From: an uncultured Faecalibacterium sp.
Lineage (GTDB): Bacteria; Bacillota; Clostridia; Oscillospirales; Ruminococcaceae
Direction: 5' to 3'
Length of the DNA: 14,493 bases
Assembly (NCBI GenBank): GCA_900772565.1
Contig: CAAHET010000109.1
Span: 1-14,493 of the forward strand
A model generated the notes under the pieces. It made no database searches. It had not been told where the DNA came from and saw nothing but the letters and a program-made list of their open reading frames with translations. Positions 1-7,006 of the stretch are shown piece after piece. Position 1 is the stretch's first letter. Each line of letters opens with the position of its first letter. The position numbers and the translations under genes are program-made.

Positions 1-22
1 ACACCATATAGATTTTTTGTAC

Positions 23-91
23 GCCGCCGCCCGCCATCGAGCAGAGTTTTACACCTAATTGGGGATAAAACAGCTTATGGCTGGCGGCGGC
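23..91. repeat. Imperfect inverted repeat spanning the maff2 break
   Basis: The arm GCCGCCGCCCGCCAT (23-37) is complementary to ATGGCTGGCGGCGGC (77-91) at 14 of 15 positions, with a 39-nt loop. The right arm is maff2 coding sequence. The left arm lies in the unrelated DNA before the break. It may be a fold-back or inversion scar, or chance in GGC-rich sequence. Confidence 0.4.
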
Positions 92-142
92 ATCATCCTG
101 CTGGGTACGACCCTGATCCCCGTCCTCTCCACCCTGTTTTAA
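62..142 (+). pseudogene. 3' remnant of a Maff2-family small membrane protein gene
   Basis: Codons 62-139 read G-IKQLMAGGGIILLGTTLI and on to ...VLSTLF, followed by TAA at 140-142. This matches, as far as I remember the family, the C-terminal half of Maff2 proteins. These are roughly 70-residue, two-helix membrane proteins placed just before the VirB6-like gene in Tn1549-type ICEs. Upstream of about position 62 the similarity stops, and an in-frame TAA lies at 56-58, so the N-terminal half is not joined to this tail. Either the gene is broken here or bases 1-61 are foreign or misassembled. The internal ATG at 77 could at most make about 21 residues. Confidence 0.6.
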
Positions 143-154
143 GGGCCGGGGCCT

Positions 155-1021
155 ATGGGTATTCTCACCGAATGGATCACGGAATGGCTCAAAGGGCTTT
201 TGATTGAGGGCATCATGGGCAACCTCACGGGGCTTTTTGACACGGTGAATACCCGAGTCGGAGAGATCGCAGTACAGGTGGGAACAACCCCGGCGGCGTG
301 GAACGCCGGGGTATTCTCCCTCATACGGCAAATATCCGAAACGGTGATTTTACCGATTGCCGGACTGATCCTAACTTTTGTTGCGACCTATGAGCTGATC
401 CAGATGCTCATAGACAGAAATAATCTCCATGACATTGACACATGGATGTTTTTCAAGTGGATATTCAAAACGGCGGCGGCCATCCTCATCCTCTCCAACA
501 CATTCAACCTTGTAAACGCCGTGTTCGATGTGTCCCAGAGCGTGATTGCCCGATCCGCTGGTATCATCCAGGGCTCCACCGACATTACCCCGGATATGCT
601 GGCAACGCTGGAGACAACGCTTGAAACAATGGAGCTCGGCCCCCTGCTGGGGCTGTTCATGCAGTCCCTGCTCATCGGCCTTACGATGGAGATCATGGGC
701 ATCATCATTTTTGTCCTTGTCTATGGCCGTATGCTGGAAATTTATATGCTCACCAGTCTGGCCCCCATCCCCGTGGCGACCCTCTCCAACCGGGAAACCG
801 GGCAGATGGGCCAGAACTATATCAAGTCCCTGTTCGCCGTGGGCTTTCAAGGCTTGCTGATCCTGCTCTGCGTGGGCATCTACGGTGTGCTGGTGCAGGG
901 CATCGCCATCAGCGGCGACCCCATCGGGGCCATTTGGGGCTGTGTGGGGTACACGGTTTTGCTCTGCTTTATGTTGTTCAAAACCGGGACGATCAGCAAG
1001 AGTATCTTTGCGGCACATTAG
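155..1021 (+). CDS. VirB6/TrbL-like polytopic membrane protein of the conjugation channel
   Basis: This 288-residue hydrophobic protein has at least five membrane segments. They lie near residues 60-82, 100-120, 160-190 (with GIIIFVLVYGRML), 225-250 and 258-277. An amphipathic N-terminus (GILTEWITEWLKGLLIEGIM) precedes them. The LTSLAPIPVATLSNRE stretch near residues 204-219 is typical of the VirB6/TrbL-like proteins that sit between Maff2 and PrgI in Gram-positive ICEs. The role, by family, is an inner-membrane channel subunit of the type IV secretion system working with VirB4 and PrgI. The ATG at 155 lies 12 nt after the maff2 stop with only a weak G-rich ribosome site, so translational coupling is likely. 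The length is normal for the family. Assignment to the VirB6-like group is firm; the exact subfamily is not. Confidence 0.85.
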   Translation: MGILTEWITEWLKGLLIEGIMGNLTGLFDTVNTRVGEIAVQVGTTPAAWNAGVFSLIRQISETVILPIAGLILTFVATYELIQMLIDRNNLHDIDTWMFFKWIFKTAAAILILSNTFNLVNAVFDVSQSVIARSAGIIQGSTDITPDMLATLETTLETMELGPLLGLFMQSLLIGLTMEIMGIIIFVLVYGRMLEIYMLTSLAPIPVATLSNRETGQMGQNYIKSLFAVGFQGLLILLCVGIYGVLVQGIAISGDPIGAIWGCVGYTVLLCFMLFKTGTISKSIFAAH

Positions 1022-1039
1022 AGAGAAGGGAGCGTGATT

Positions 1040-1825
1040 ATGACCGATACATCCACTTTGGGACAGAGTGTCCCGAAGCTGCGGGAGGGCCTGTTCCTTA
1101 TGGACGGTATCGAGGGCCTGCTGTCTTTGCCGAGACATTCGGTGGATATGATCTTGACCGATCCGCCCTACGGCACGACCCGGAATTACTGGGATGTCCC
1201 CCTGCCGCTGGAGGCGCTGTGGGAGGCTGTGCGCTGGGCCTTAAAGCCCAATGGGGCGGCCCTGTTCTTTGCACAATGCCCCTATGACAAGATTTTGGGG
1301 GCATCCAACCTCGCCATGCTCCGCTATGAGTGGATATGGTACAAGGAGCGAGGGACGGGCTTTCTCAACGCAAACCGGGCTCCGCTGAAAAAGACGGAGA
1401 ACATTTTGGTGTTCTACCAAAAGGCCCCGGCCTATTTCCCGCAGTTTACTTATGGGGAGCCGTACAGCAAGGTACACGCCCGCAGCGGCACAAGCCCCAA
1501 CTATGGCAAATTTGAACGGCAGGGTTCCGAGTCCAGCGATGGGCGGCGTTACCCCTCCAATGTGCTGTTCGTGCAGACCGTGGCCCATACCATGCACCCC
1601 ACCCAAAAGCCGGTGGAGCTGTGCGAGTACCTCATCAAGACCTACACACGGGAGGACGAGGTGGTGGCGGACATCTGCGCCGGGAGCGGCACAACGGCCA
1701 TCGCCGCCCTCAACACGGGCCGCCGTTTCGTCTGCTTTGAAACCGCCCCAGCCATCTATGGCCCCGCCGCCCAGCGCATTGAACAGGCGAGGCTGGCCGT
1801 GGGCCGTGGCGAGAAAGGAGTCTAA
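1040..1825 (+). CDS. Beta-class DNA (N4-cytosine/N6-adenine) methyltransferase
   Basis: The 261-residue protein carries the permuted beta-class motif order. The catalytic DPPY is at residues 41-44 (ILTDPPYGTTRNYWD). The HPTQKPVEL hallmark is at about 186-194. The AdoMet-binding DICAGSGTTAIAA follows at about 211-223. By family it transfers a methyl group from AdoMet to adenine or cytosine in a specific DNA site; the target cannot be read from sequence. I chose ATG 1040, about 9 nt after AGAAGGG; a GTG at 1034 is in frame but too close to that site. Residues 6-13 (TLGQSVPK) are encoded by palindrome copy 1 and lie before the conserved domain, so they are a non-family N-terminal tag. No restriction gene is adjacent, which suggests a solitary methylase carried by the element. 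Similar genes are common between VirB6-like and PrgI genes in such ICEs. Confidence 0.85.
   Translation: MTDTSTLGQSVPKLREGLFLMDGIEGLLSLPRHSVDMILTDPPYGTTRNYWDVPLPLEALWEAVRWALKPNGAALFFAQCPYDKILGASNLAMLRYEWIWYKERGTGFLNANRAPLKKTENILVFYQKAPAYFPQFTYGEPYSKVHARSGTSPNYGKFERQGSESSDGRRYPSNVLFVQTVAHTMHPTQKPVELCEYLIKTYTREDEVVADICAGSGTTAIAALNTGRRFVCFETAPAIYGPAAQRIEQARLAVGRGEKGV
1055..1079. repeat. Palindrome copy 1 (inside the methyltransferase gene)
   Basis: The left arm is ACTTTGGGACA, the spacer GAG, and the right arm TGTCCCGAAGC. Ten of 11 arm positions pair in plus-strand RNA, one of them as a U-G wobble; the outer A-C pair is lost. It starts 15 nt after the ATG at 1040 and encodes TLGQSVPK. Confidence 0.95.
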
Positions 1826-1830
1826 CTATC
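1813..1830 (+). promoter_or_regulatory. Ribosome site pointing to a non-standard ATC start for MT-A70
   Basis: The Shine-Dalgarno GAAAGGAG (1813-1820) is followed by TCTAACT and then ATC GAA AAA TAT. Spacing to ATC 1828 is an ideal 7 nt. In the frame encoding DPPW there is no ATG, GTG, TTG or CTG between the TGA at 1780-1782 and the GTG at 1885. ATC is one base from ATG. Confidence 0.6.
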
Positions 1831-2397
1831 GAAAAATATCCTATCATTTACGCCGATCCCCCGTGGCAGTACCAGTGCGGCAAGGTGCAGGGGGCGGCGG
1901 AAAACCATTACCCAACTATGAGCATTGACGAGTTATGTGCGTTGCCTGTGGCTGAGATAGCGGCCCCGGACAGCGCACTTTTTTTGTGGGCGACTTTCCC
2001 TCAACTCCCCGAGGCCCTGCGGCTCATTGAGGCGTGGGGCTTTACCTATAAGAGCGTAGCCTTTGTCTGGCTGAAGAAAAACCGCAAGGCGGATAGCTGG
2101 TTTTACGGGCTGGGCTTTTGGACGAGGGGAAACGCAGAGATCTGCCTGCTGGCAACACGGGGCCACCCCAAGCGGCAGGCGGCCAATGTCCACCAATTCA
2201 TTATTTCCCCCATTGAGCATCACAGCAAAAAGCCTGACGAGGCCCGTGACAAGATCGTGGCCCTCATGGGCGATCTGCCCCGTGTGGAGCTGTTCGCAAG
2301 GCAGACCCCGCCGGGATGGGCCGTGTGGGGGAACGAGGTGGAGCCCACCATCCACGGCTTTGGGACAAAGTGTCCCGAAGTCCAGAAAGGAGGTTAA
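1828..2397 (+). CDS. MT-A70 family N6-adenine methyltransferase, apparent ATC start
   Basis: Read from 1828, the protein begins (M)EKYPIIYADPPWQYQ, with the MT-A70 catalytic DPPW at residues 10-13. It continues with SALFLWATFPQLPEAL, GFWTRGNAEICLLATRG, EHHSKKPDEARDKIV and the closing GWAVWGNEVE, all typical of phage- and ICE-borne MT-A70 enzymes that methylate adenine N6 in DNA. At 189 residues the length fits the family. No canonical start precedes DPPW; the first is GTG 1885, which would delete the catalytic motif. The gene follows the previous stop by 2 nt, with a good ribosome site. The tail after GNEVEPTIHG (FGTKCPEVQKGG) is encoded by palindrome copy 2 plus the ribosome site of the next gene. 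The family call is firm. Whether the gene is translated from ATC, is weakly expressed, or is dead is open. Confidence 0.8.
   Translation: MEKYPIIYADPPWQYQCGKVQGAAENHYPTMSIDELCALPVAEIAAPDSALFLWATFPQLPEALRLIEAWGFTYKSVAFVWLKKNRKADSWFYGLGFWTRGNAEICLLATRGHPKRQAANVHQFIISPIEHHSKKPDEARDKIVALMGDLPRVELFARQTPPGWAVWGNEVEPTIHGFGTKCPEVQKGG
2357..2381. repeat. Palindrome copy 2 (3' end of MT-A70, just before PrgI)
   Basis: The left arm is GCTTTGGGACA, the spacer AAG, and the right arm TGTCCCGAAGT. It is identical to copies 4 and 7. Arms pair fully in plus-strand RNA if G-U is allowed at two positions. It ends 4 nt before the AAAGGAGG (2386-2393) of the PrgI gene and is read as GFGTKCPEV. Confidence 0.95.
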
Positions 2398-2399
2398 TT

Positions 2400-2780
2400 A
2401 TGCCCTATGTGAATGTACCCAACGACCTATCCAAAATCAAGACGAAGGTTGCCTTTAATCTCACCAAACGCCAGCTTGTGTGTTTCGGCGGCGGGGCGCT
2501 GTTAGGCATCCCGGCCTATCTGCTGACCCGTGGGGCCATCGGCAACACCGGGGCCATGTTTGTGATGCTGGGAGTGATGCTCCCGGCCTTTTTGCTTGCC
2601 ATGTATGAGTGTGACGGGCTCCCCTTTGAAAAAGTGGTGCGGAACATCGTCCGGGCCAAATTCACCCGCCCCGGCATACGGCCCTATAAAACGCAGAATA
2701 TCTACGCCCTGTTTGTGGGAAAGGAGGAGGCTATTGCAGATCAAAAGAAAACCCAGGGGCGGCCCCGGAAGGGCCGCTAA
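2400..2780 (+). CDS. prgI: PrgI-family conjugation membrane protein
   Basis: This 126-residue protein begins MPYVNVPNDLSKIKTKVAFN, the signature opening of PrgI proteins (PF12666). Two membrane helices follow, near residues 30-48 (VCFGGGALLGIPAYLL) and 54-75 (GAMFVMLGVMLPAFLLAMYE). The C-terminal part is basic (QKKTQGRPRKGR). PrgI proteins are small inner-membrane subunits, likened to VirB3, always encoded next to VirB4. Start ATG 2400 has a perfect AAAGGAGG (2386-2393) 6 nt upstream; the longer in-frame opening from 2316 would read back through the MT-A70 gene and is not credible. The last 47 nt overlap the VirB4 gene, which implies coupled translation of the two partners. Confidence 0.9.
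   Translation: MPYVNVPNDLSKIKTKVAFNLTKRQLVCFGGGALLGIPAYLLTRGAIGNTGAMFVMLGVMLPAFLLAMYECDGLPFEKVVRNIVRAKFTRPGIRPYKTQNIYALFVGKEEAIADQKKTQGRPRKGR
2720..2736 (+). promoter_or_regulatory. Ribosome site fixing the VirB4 TTG start
   Basis: AAAGGAGG (2720-2727) lies 6 nt before TTG 2734, in frame with VirB4 and inside the prgI coding sequence. It rules out the longer opening from 2596, which has no ribosome site and would only read prgI in another frame. Confidence 0.75.
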
Positions 2781-5094
2781 AGGCCGGGCCGGACTGTCGG
2801 CCCAGCAGACCATCCCTTATATCGCCATGCACCCGGACGGCGTGTGCCAGCTCCCCGGCGGCGTTTACACAAAAACCGTGGAATATGAGGACATCAATTA
2901 TTCCGTGGCATCCACCGAGGATCAGACGGCCATTTTCGGCGGTTGGAGCTCGTTCCTCAACTACTTTGACAGCTCCCTGCCATTCCAGCTTTCCTTTATC
3001 AACCGCCGATCCCGTGACCGCAGCCGCTACAAGGTGAATATCCCGCCCGCCGAGGACGAGTACAACAGCGTCCGGGAGGAATTTACCGGGATGCTGAAAA
3101 ATCAGATCGCCAAGAGCAACAACGGCATTGAACGCTCCAAGTATATCACCTTTGGGCTCCCCGCCGAGGGCGTGGCCGAGGCCCGCCCCCGTCTGGAGCG
3201 TGTGGAGGCCGATGTGATGGGCAACCTCCATCGGCTGGGCGTTCAGTCCCTCCCCCTTGATGGGCGGGATCGGCTGGCCCTGCTCCACGGCCAGATGCAC
3301 CCCGGCCATCACGAGCCGTTCCGCTTTTCGTGGAAGGACATCCCCAAGACCGGGCTTGGAACAAAGGACTATATCGCCCCGGACAGCTTTGATTTTAGAG
3401 ACAGCCGCACTTTCCGGGTGGGCCGCTATTGGGGAGCCGTGTCCTACTTGCAGATTTTGGCCTCGGAGCTCTCCGACAAGCTGCTTGCGGAAATGCTGGA
3501 GCTGGATGCGGAGCTCACCGTGACCATGCACATCCAGACGGTGGATCAGCTCAAGGCCATTAAGACCATCAAGGGCAAAATTTCCGATATTGGCCGCATG
3601 AAAGCCGAGGAGCAGAAAAAGGCTGTCCGGGCCGGGTACGACATGGAGATTTTGCCGCCTGACCTCATCACCTTTTCCAAGGACGCCGCCGAGCTCTTGG
3701 CCGATCTCCAGTCCCGAAATGAAAGAATGTTCCTTTTGACCTTTACGGTGGTAAACCTCGCCCCCAACCGCCAGCGGCTGGAAAATGATGTGTTCACCGT
3801 GGGCGGCATAGCGCAGAAATACAACTGCGCCTTAAAGCGGCTTGACTGGCAACAGGAGCAGGGCTTTGTGTCTTCGCTGGCCCTCGGCTATAACAGCATT
3901 GAGATCCAGCGGGGCATGACCACCAGCTCCACGGCGATTTTTATTCCCTTTATGACGAGGGAGCTCCGCATGGGCGGGCAGGCCCTCTACTACGGCATGA
4001 ACGCCCTTTCCCACAATGTCATCATGGCAGACCGCAAAAAGCTGAAGTCCGCCAACGGGATGTACCTCGGCTCCACGGGGTCGGGCAAGAGCTTTGCGGC
4101 CAAGCGTGAATTGCTCAATGTATTCCTCGCCACAAATGACCGCATCGTGATCGTTGACCCTATGGGCGAATATGTCCCACTGGCGAGGCGGTTGGGGGCG
4201 CAGGTGATCGAGATTGCCCCGGACAGCCCCCACCACTTAAACCCTATGGACATCCAACTGAATATGAACGGCGGCGAAAGCCCCTTATCCATGAAGGCGG
4301 ATTTCCTCTTATCCCTGTGCGAGCTCATTCTCGGGGGCAAGGAGGGCTTACAGCCCATTGAACGGACGGTGATTGACCGCTGTGTGCGGCTGGTGTACCG
4401 GGAAATGGCGCTGGGACTGGAAACGGCGCAAACGCCTTTGTTGCAGGACTTGTACGAGGAACTGCTGAAACAGCCCGAGCCCGAGGCAAAGCGGGTGGCG
4501 ACTGCGCTGGAGCTCTACTGCACGGGCTCCCTCAACCTGTTTAACCACCATACCAATGCAAAAACCCGGAGCCGGGTGGTGTGCATTGTGCTGAAGGGCA
4601 TGGGTGAAAACCTCCGCAAGATCGCCATGCACATTACAAACGAGTTTGTTACCCAGGCAGTGGACGATAACTACCGGGCCGGGGTAGCGACTTGGTGCTA
4701 CTTTGACGAGTTCCATGTTCTGCTCCGTGACCCGCTGACGGCCAGCTATTTTGTGGCCGTCTGGAAGATGCTCCGCAAAAAGGGCTGCGTACCATCGGCC
4801 CTGACCCAAAATGTGAAAGACCTGTTGGCCAGCCGTGAGATCGAGAACATCCTCGATAACACGGATTTCATGGTGCTGCTGTCACAGGCCCAAAGCGACC
4901 GGGCCATCCTCGCAAAACAGCTTGGTATCTCGGAGCACCAGCTTTCCTATATCACGCACAGCAATTCGGGCGAAGGGCTTTTGTTCTATGGGAATGTGAC
5001 CATCCCATTTGTGGATCGTTTCCCCCGCGGGGAGATCTATGACCTCTTAACTACCCGCCCGGAGGATATGGCCCATGAGCGAAAAGACGAGTAA
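2734..5094 (+). CDS. VirB4/TraE-family conjugation ATPase
   Basis: From TTG 2734 the protein has 786 residues, the normal size for this family. An N-terminal VirB4-like domain starts near IPYIAMHPDGVCQLPGGVYT and includes SFINRRSRDRSRYK. The C-terminal AAA+ motor has Walker A GSTGSGKS at residues 446-453 and Walker B CYFDEFHVLL with the Asp-Glu pair at 658-659. An arginine- and glutamine-rich region follows (ALTQNVKDLLASREIENILDN) and then the conserved DFMVLLSQAQSDRAIL. By family it hydrolyses ATP at the cytoplasmic face of the membrane to energise pilus or channel assembly and substrate transfer, with PrgI and the VirB6-like protein as partners. It overlaps prgI by 47 nt and the next gene by 20 nt, so all three are probably translated together. 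Key residues are intact. Confidence 0.95.
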   Translation: MQIKRKPRGGPGRAAKGRAGLSAQQTIPYIAMHPDGVCQLPGGVYTKTVEYEDINYSVASTEDQTAIFGGWSSFLNYFDSSLPFQLSFINRRSRDRSRYKVNIPPAEDEYNSVREEFTGMLKNQIAKSNNGIERSKYITFGLPAEGVAEARPRLERVEADVMGNLHRLGVQSLPLDGRDRLALLHGQMHPGHHEPFRFSWKDIPKTGLGTKDYIAPDSFDFRDSRTFRVGRYWGAVSYLQILASELSDKLLAEMLELDAELTVTMHIQTVDQLKAIKTIKGKISDIGRMKAEEQKKAVRAGYDMEILPPDLITFSKDAAELLADLQSRNERMFLLTFTVVNLAPNRQRLENDVFTVGGIAQKYNCALKRLDWQQEQGFVSSLALGYNSIEIQRGMTTSSTAIFIPFMTRELRMGGQALYYGMNALSHNVIMADRKKLKSANGMYLGSTGSGKSFAAKRELLNVFLATNDRIVIVDPMGEYVPLARRLGAQVIEIAPDSPHHLNPMDIQLNMNGGESPLSMKADFLLSLCELILGGKEGLQPIERTVIDRCVRLVYREMALGLETAQTPLLQDLYEELLKQPEPEAKRVATALELYCTGSLNLFNHHTNAKTRSRVVCIVLKGMGENLRKIAMHITNEFVTQAVDDNYRAGVATWCYFDEFHVLLRDPLTASYFVAVWKMLRKKGCVPSALTQNVKDLLASREIENILDNTDFMVLLSQAQSDRAILAKQLGISEHQLSYITHSNSGEGLLFYGNVTIPFVDRFPRGEIYDLLTTRPEDMAHERKDE

Positions 5095-6724
5095 GGGGGC
5101 CACTTCGGGACAAAGTGTCCCGAAGTCCCCGAAAACAAAATTTAGGCAGAAAAGCCAGCAGGAACAAACCGCCGCATCCAAGCTCCGCATGGAAAAGCGG
5201 GGCGAAAAGCTGGATAAAGCCAGGGAGAAGCTGGCGAAACAAAAGCCCCCGAAAAAGCCCGGCCCGGTAAAGCGGGCGGGACAGGCGGCGGGGGCCGAAG
5301 TCCACGCCTTTGTGCATGGCAAGCTCTACGAGGTGGAGCATGAAAATGTAGGCACCGAGGGCGCACACCGCACGGAGCTGGTGGGCGAGGCCGCCCTGCG
5401 GCAAGGGCTACGCCACACAAAAAAGGCCATCCGGGAGCATCCGCAGAAGGCCGTCCGAAAAGCCGAGGCAAAGCATATCAAGGCCACGGCGGATTACCAT
5501 TACCGCACGACCATGCAGGAGCACCCGGAAATGAAGGGCGGCGCCCTCTCCCGGCATCTGCAAAAGCGGCGCATCCAGCGCCAGTATGCGAAACAGGCAC
5601 GGGAGGCCGCCAAGACCGGGGCAAGGGCCGCCGAAAAAACGGCAGTCACCACGGAAAAGCTGGCGACCCGGACGGTGGCCTTTGTCAAACGGCATCCCGT
5701 AGGGATGCTGATCGCCCTGCTCTGTGTCCTGCTGGTGTTCTCTTTGCAGTCCTGCGTTTCCTCTATGGTGACGGTGGGCAACGGCCTTGTGGGGGCGGTA
5801 GGGGCCAGCACCTATGTTTCCGAGGAGTCCGACATCCGGGGAGCCGAGGCCGCCTACTGCGACTTGGAGGCAGAGCTCCAAAACTACCTCGACACCTACG
5901 AGAGCACCCACGATTATGACGAATATCACTTTGACCTTGATGACATTGAGCATGACCCCTATGTGCTGATCTCCATGCTCTCGGCGCTCCATGAGGGGGC
6001 GTGGACGCTGGACGAGGTGCGGGGAACACTCCAAATGCTCTTTGACCGCCAGTACATTTTGACCGAGGATGTGGTGGTGGAGGTGCGCTACCGCACCGTG
6101 ACCCGGACGGACAGCGAGGGCAACGACTATGATGTAGATGTGCCGTACAACTATTACATTTGCTATGTCACGCTGGAAAACTTCAACCTTTCCCATGTGC
6201 CTGTCTACATGATGAGCGAGGAGCAGCTTTCCCGGTACGCCCTCTATATGTCAACGCTGGGCAACCGGCCTGACCTGTTCCCGTCCTCGGCCTATGTCGC
6301 AAAGTATGTCACAACCGGCCCCACGGAGTATGAAGTCCCCGAGGGGTATCTGGCCGATGTGACTTTCTCCGCAATTCTGGAGGAGGCCGAGAAATATGTG
6401 GGCTTTCCCTATGTGTGGGGCGGTTCCAGCCCGAACACTTCTTTTGACTGCTCAGGCTTTGTTTCCTATGTTTACAACCAGTGCGGCTGGGACTTCGGGC
6501 GGTTGGGGGCGCAAGGGCTCTACAACATCTCCAGCCGGACGAACAGCCCCAAACCCGGCGATCTTGTTTTCTTCACCGGGACTTATGACACGCCGGGGGT
6601 GTCTCATTGTGGCATCTATGTGGGGGACGGTTGGATGCTCCACTGTGGAGATCCCATCCAGTACGCCAACCTAAACAGCAGCTACTGGCAGTCCCACTTC
6701 TACGCCTACGGAAAACTATATTGA
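5075..6724 (+). CDS. Membrane-anchored NlpC/P60 peptidoglycan hydrolase (CD1108-like)
   Basis: The 549-residue protein starts at ATG 5075, 9 nt after GGAGG and overlapping VirB4. Residues 1-205 are a long, highly basic, Lys/Arg/Ala/Glu-rich cytoplasmic region. One membrane helix lies at about 208-228 (GMLIALLCVLLVFSLQSC). The extracellular part ends in an NlpC/P60 domain (about 425-549): YVGFPYVWGGSS, DCSGF with catalytic Cys459, SHCGIYVG with His511, and His523 as third catalytic residue. By family it cuts peptide stems in peptidoglycan so the mating channel can cross the wall, as Tn916 Orf14 does. No lysozyme-like domain with a recognisable catalytic motif is visible in the middle region (about 250-400), unlike two-domain homologues. 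Residues 10-18 (TSGQSVPKS) come from palindrome copy 3. Confidence 0.9.
   Translation: MSEKTSKGATSGQSVPKSPKTKFRQKSQQEQTAASKLRMEKRGEKLDKAREKLAKQKPPKKPGPVKRAGQAAGAEVHAFVHGKLYEVEHENVGTEGAHRTELVGEAALRQGLRHTKKAIREHPQKAVRKAEAKHIKATADYHYRTTMQEHPEMKGGALSRHLQKRRIQRQYAKQAREAAKTGARAAEKTAVTTEKLATRTVAFVKRHPVGMLIALLCVLLVFSLQSCVSSMVTVGNGLVGAVGASTYVSEESDIRGAEAAYCDLEAELQNYLDTYESTHDYDEYHFDLDDIEHDPYVLISMLSALHEGAWTLDEVRGTLQMLFDRQYILTEDVVVEVRYRTVTRTDSEGNDYDVDVPYNYYICYVTLENFNLSHVPVYMMSEEQLSRYALYMSTLGNRPDLFPSSAYVAKYVTTGPTEYEVPEGYLADVTFSAILEEAEKYVGFPYVWGGSSPNTSFDCSGFVSYVYNQCGWDFGRLGAQGLYNISSRTNSPKPGDLVFFTGTYDTPGVSHCGIYVGDGWMLHCGDPIQYANLNSSYWQSHFYAYGKLY
5102..5126. repeat. Palindrome copy 3 (5' end of the hydrolase gene)
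   Basis: The left arm is ACTTCGGGACA, the spacer AAG, and the right arm TGTCCCGAAGT. This is a perfect 11-bp inverted repeat and the best candidate for the consensus. It begins 8 nt after the VirB4 stop and 27 nt after the hydrolase start, and encodes TSGQSVPKS. Copy 8 is its exact reverse complement. Confidence 0.97.
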
Positions 6725-6742
6725 CAAGGAGGATTTTGAATT

Positions 6743-7006
6743 ATGGCAATCAGCAAGAGCGCAAAAATCGAGGCCGAGATCGAAAAGGTCAAAGGCAAGA
6801 TTGCGGAACAGCAGGCACGGCTCAAGGAGCTGGAGCAGAAAAAGCACGAGGCGGAAAACACCGAGATCGTGGACATCGTGCGTGGCATGAGCATTTCCCT
6901 CTCCGATCTGCCCCTGCTGCTCCAGTCCATCCAGAAAGGCGGCGGGGCCGCTTTGGGACAAAGTGTCCCGAAGTCTGAGCCTGCGGACAAGGAGGACGGC
7001 GAATGA
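6743..7006 (+). CDS. DUF4315 family coiled-coil protein
   Basis: The 87-residue protein begins MAISKSAKIEAEIEKVKGKI and runs as a charged coiled coil to about residue 40 (EQQARLKELEQKKHEAEN). A short conserved helix follows, IVDIVRGMSISLSDLPLLL. This matches the DUF4315 family, always found between the NlpC/P60 hydrolase and DUF4366 in this ICE type. Its function is unknown; it may be an assembly factor. The ribosome site AAGGAGG (6726-6732) is 10 nt upstream. The C-terminal residues ALGQSVPKS come from palindrome copy 4 and are outside the conserved family core. The stop overlaps the next start as ATGA. Confidence 0.85.
   Translation: MAISKSAKIEAEIEKVKGKIAEQQARLKELEQKKHEAENTEIVDIVRGMSISLSDLPLLLQSIQKGGGAALGQSVPKSEPADKEDGE
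6950..6974. repeat. Palindrome copy 4 (3' end of the DUF4315 gene)
   Basis: The left arm is GCTTTGGGACA, the spacer AAG, and the right arm TGTCCCGAAGT, identical to copies 2 and 7. It encodes ALGQSVPKS in the tail of DUF4315 and ends 14 nt before the AAGGAGG (6989-6995) that serves the DUF4366 gene. Confidence 0.95.

Noticed and set aside
371..1138. A 255-codon minus-strand open frame over the VirB6-like gene
   Set aside because: The product is rich in His, Gln and Asp without any family features, and the plus strand has a clear membrane protein.
2596..2733. A longer VirB4 start at 2596
   Set aside because: No ribosome site; the extension only translates prgI in another frame. TTG 2734 has an ideal site.
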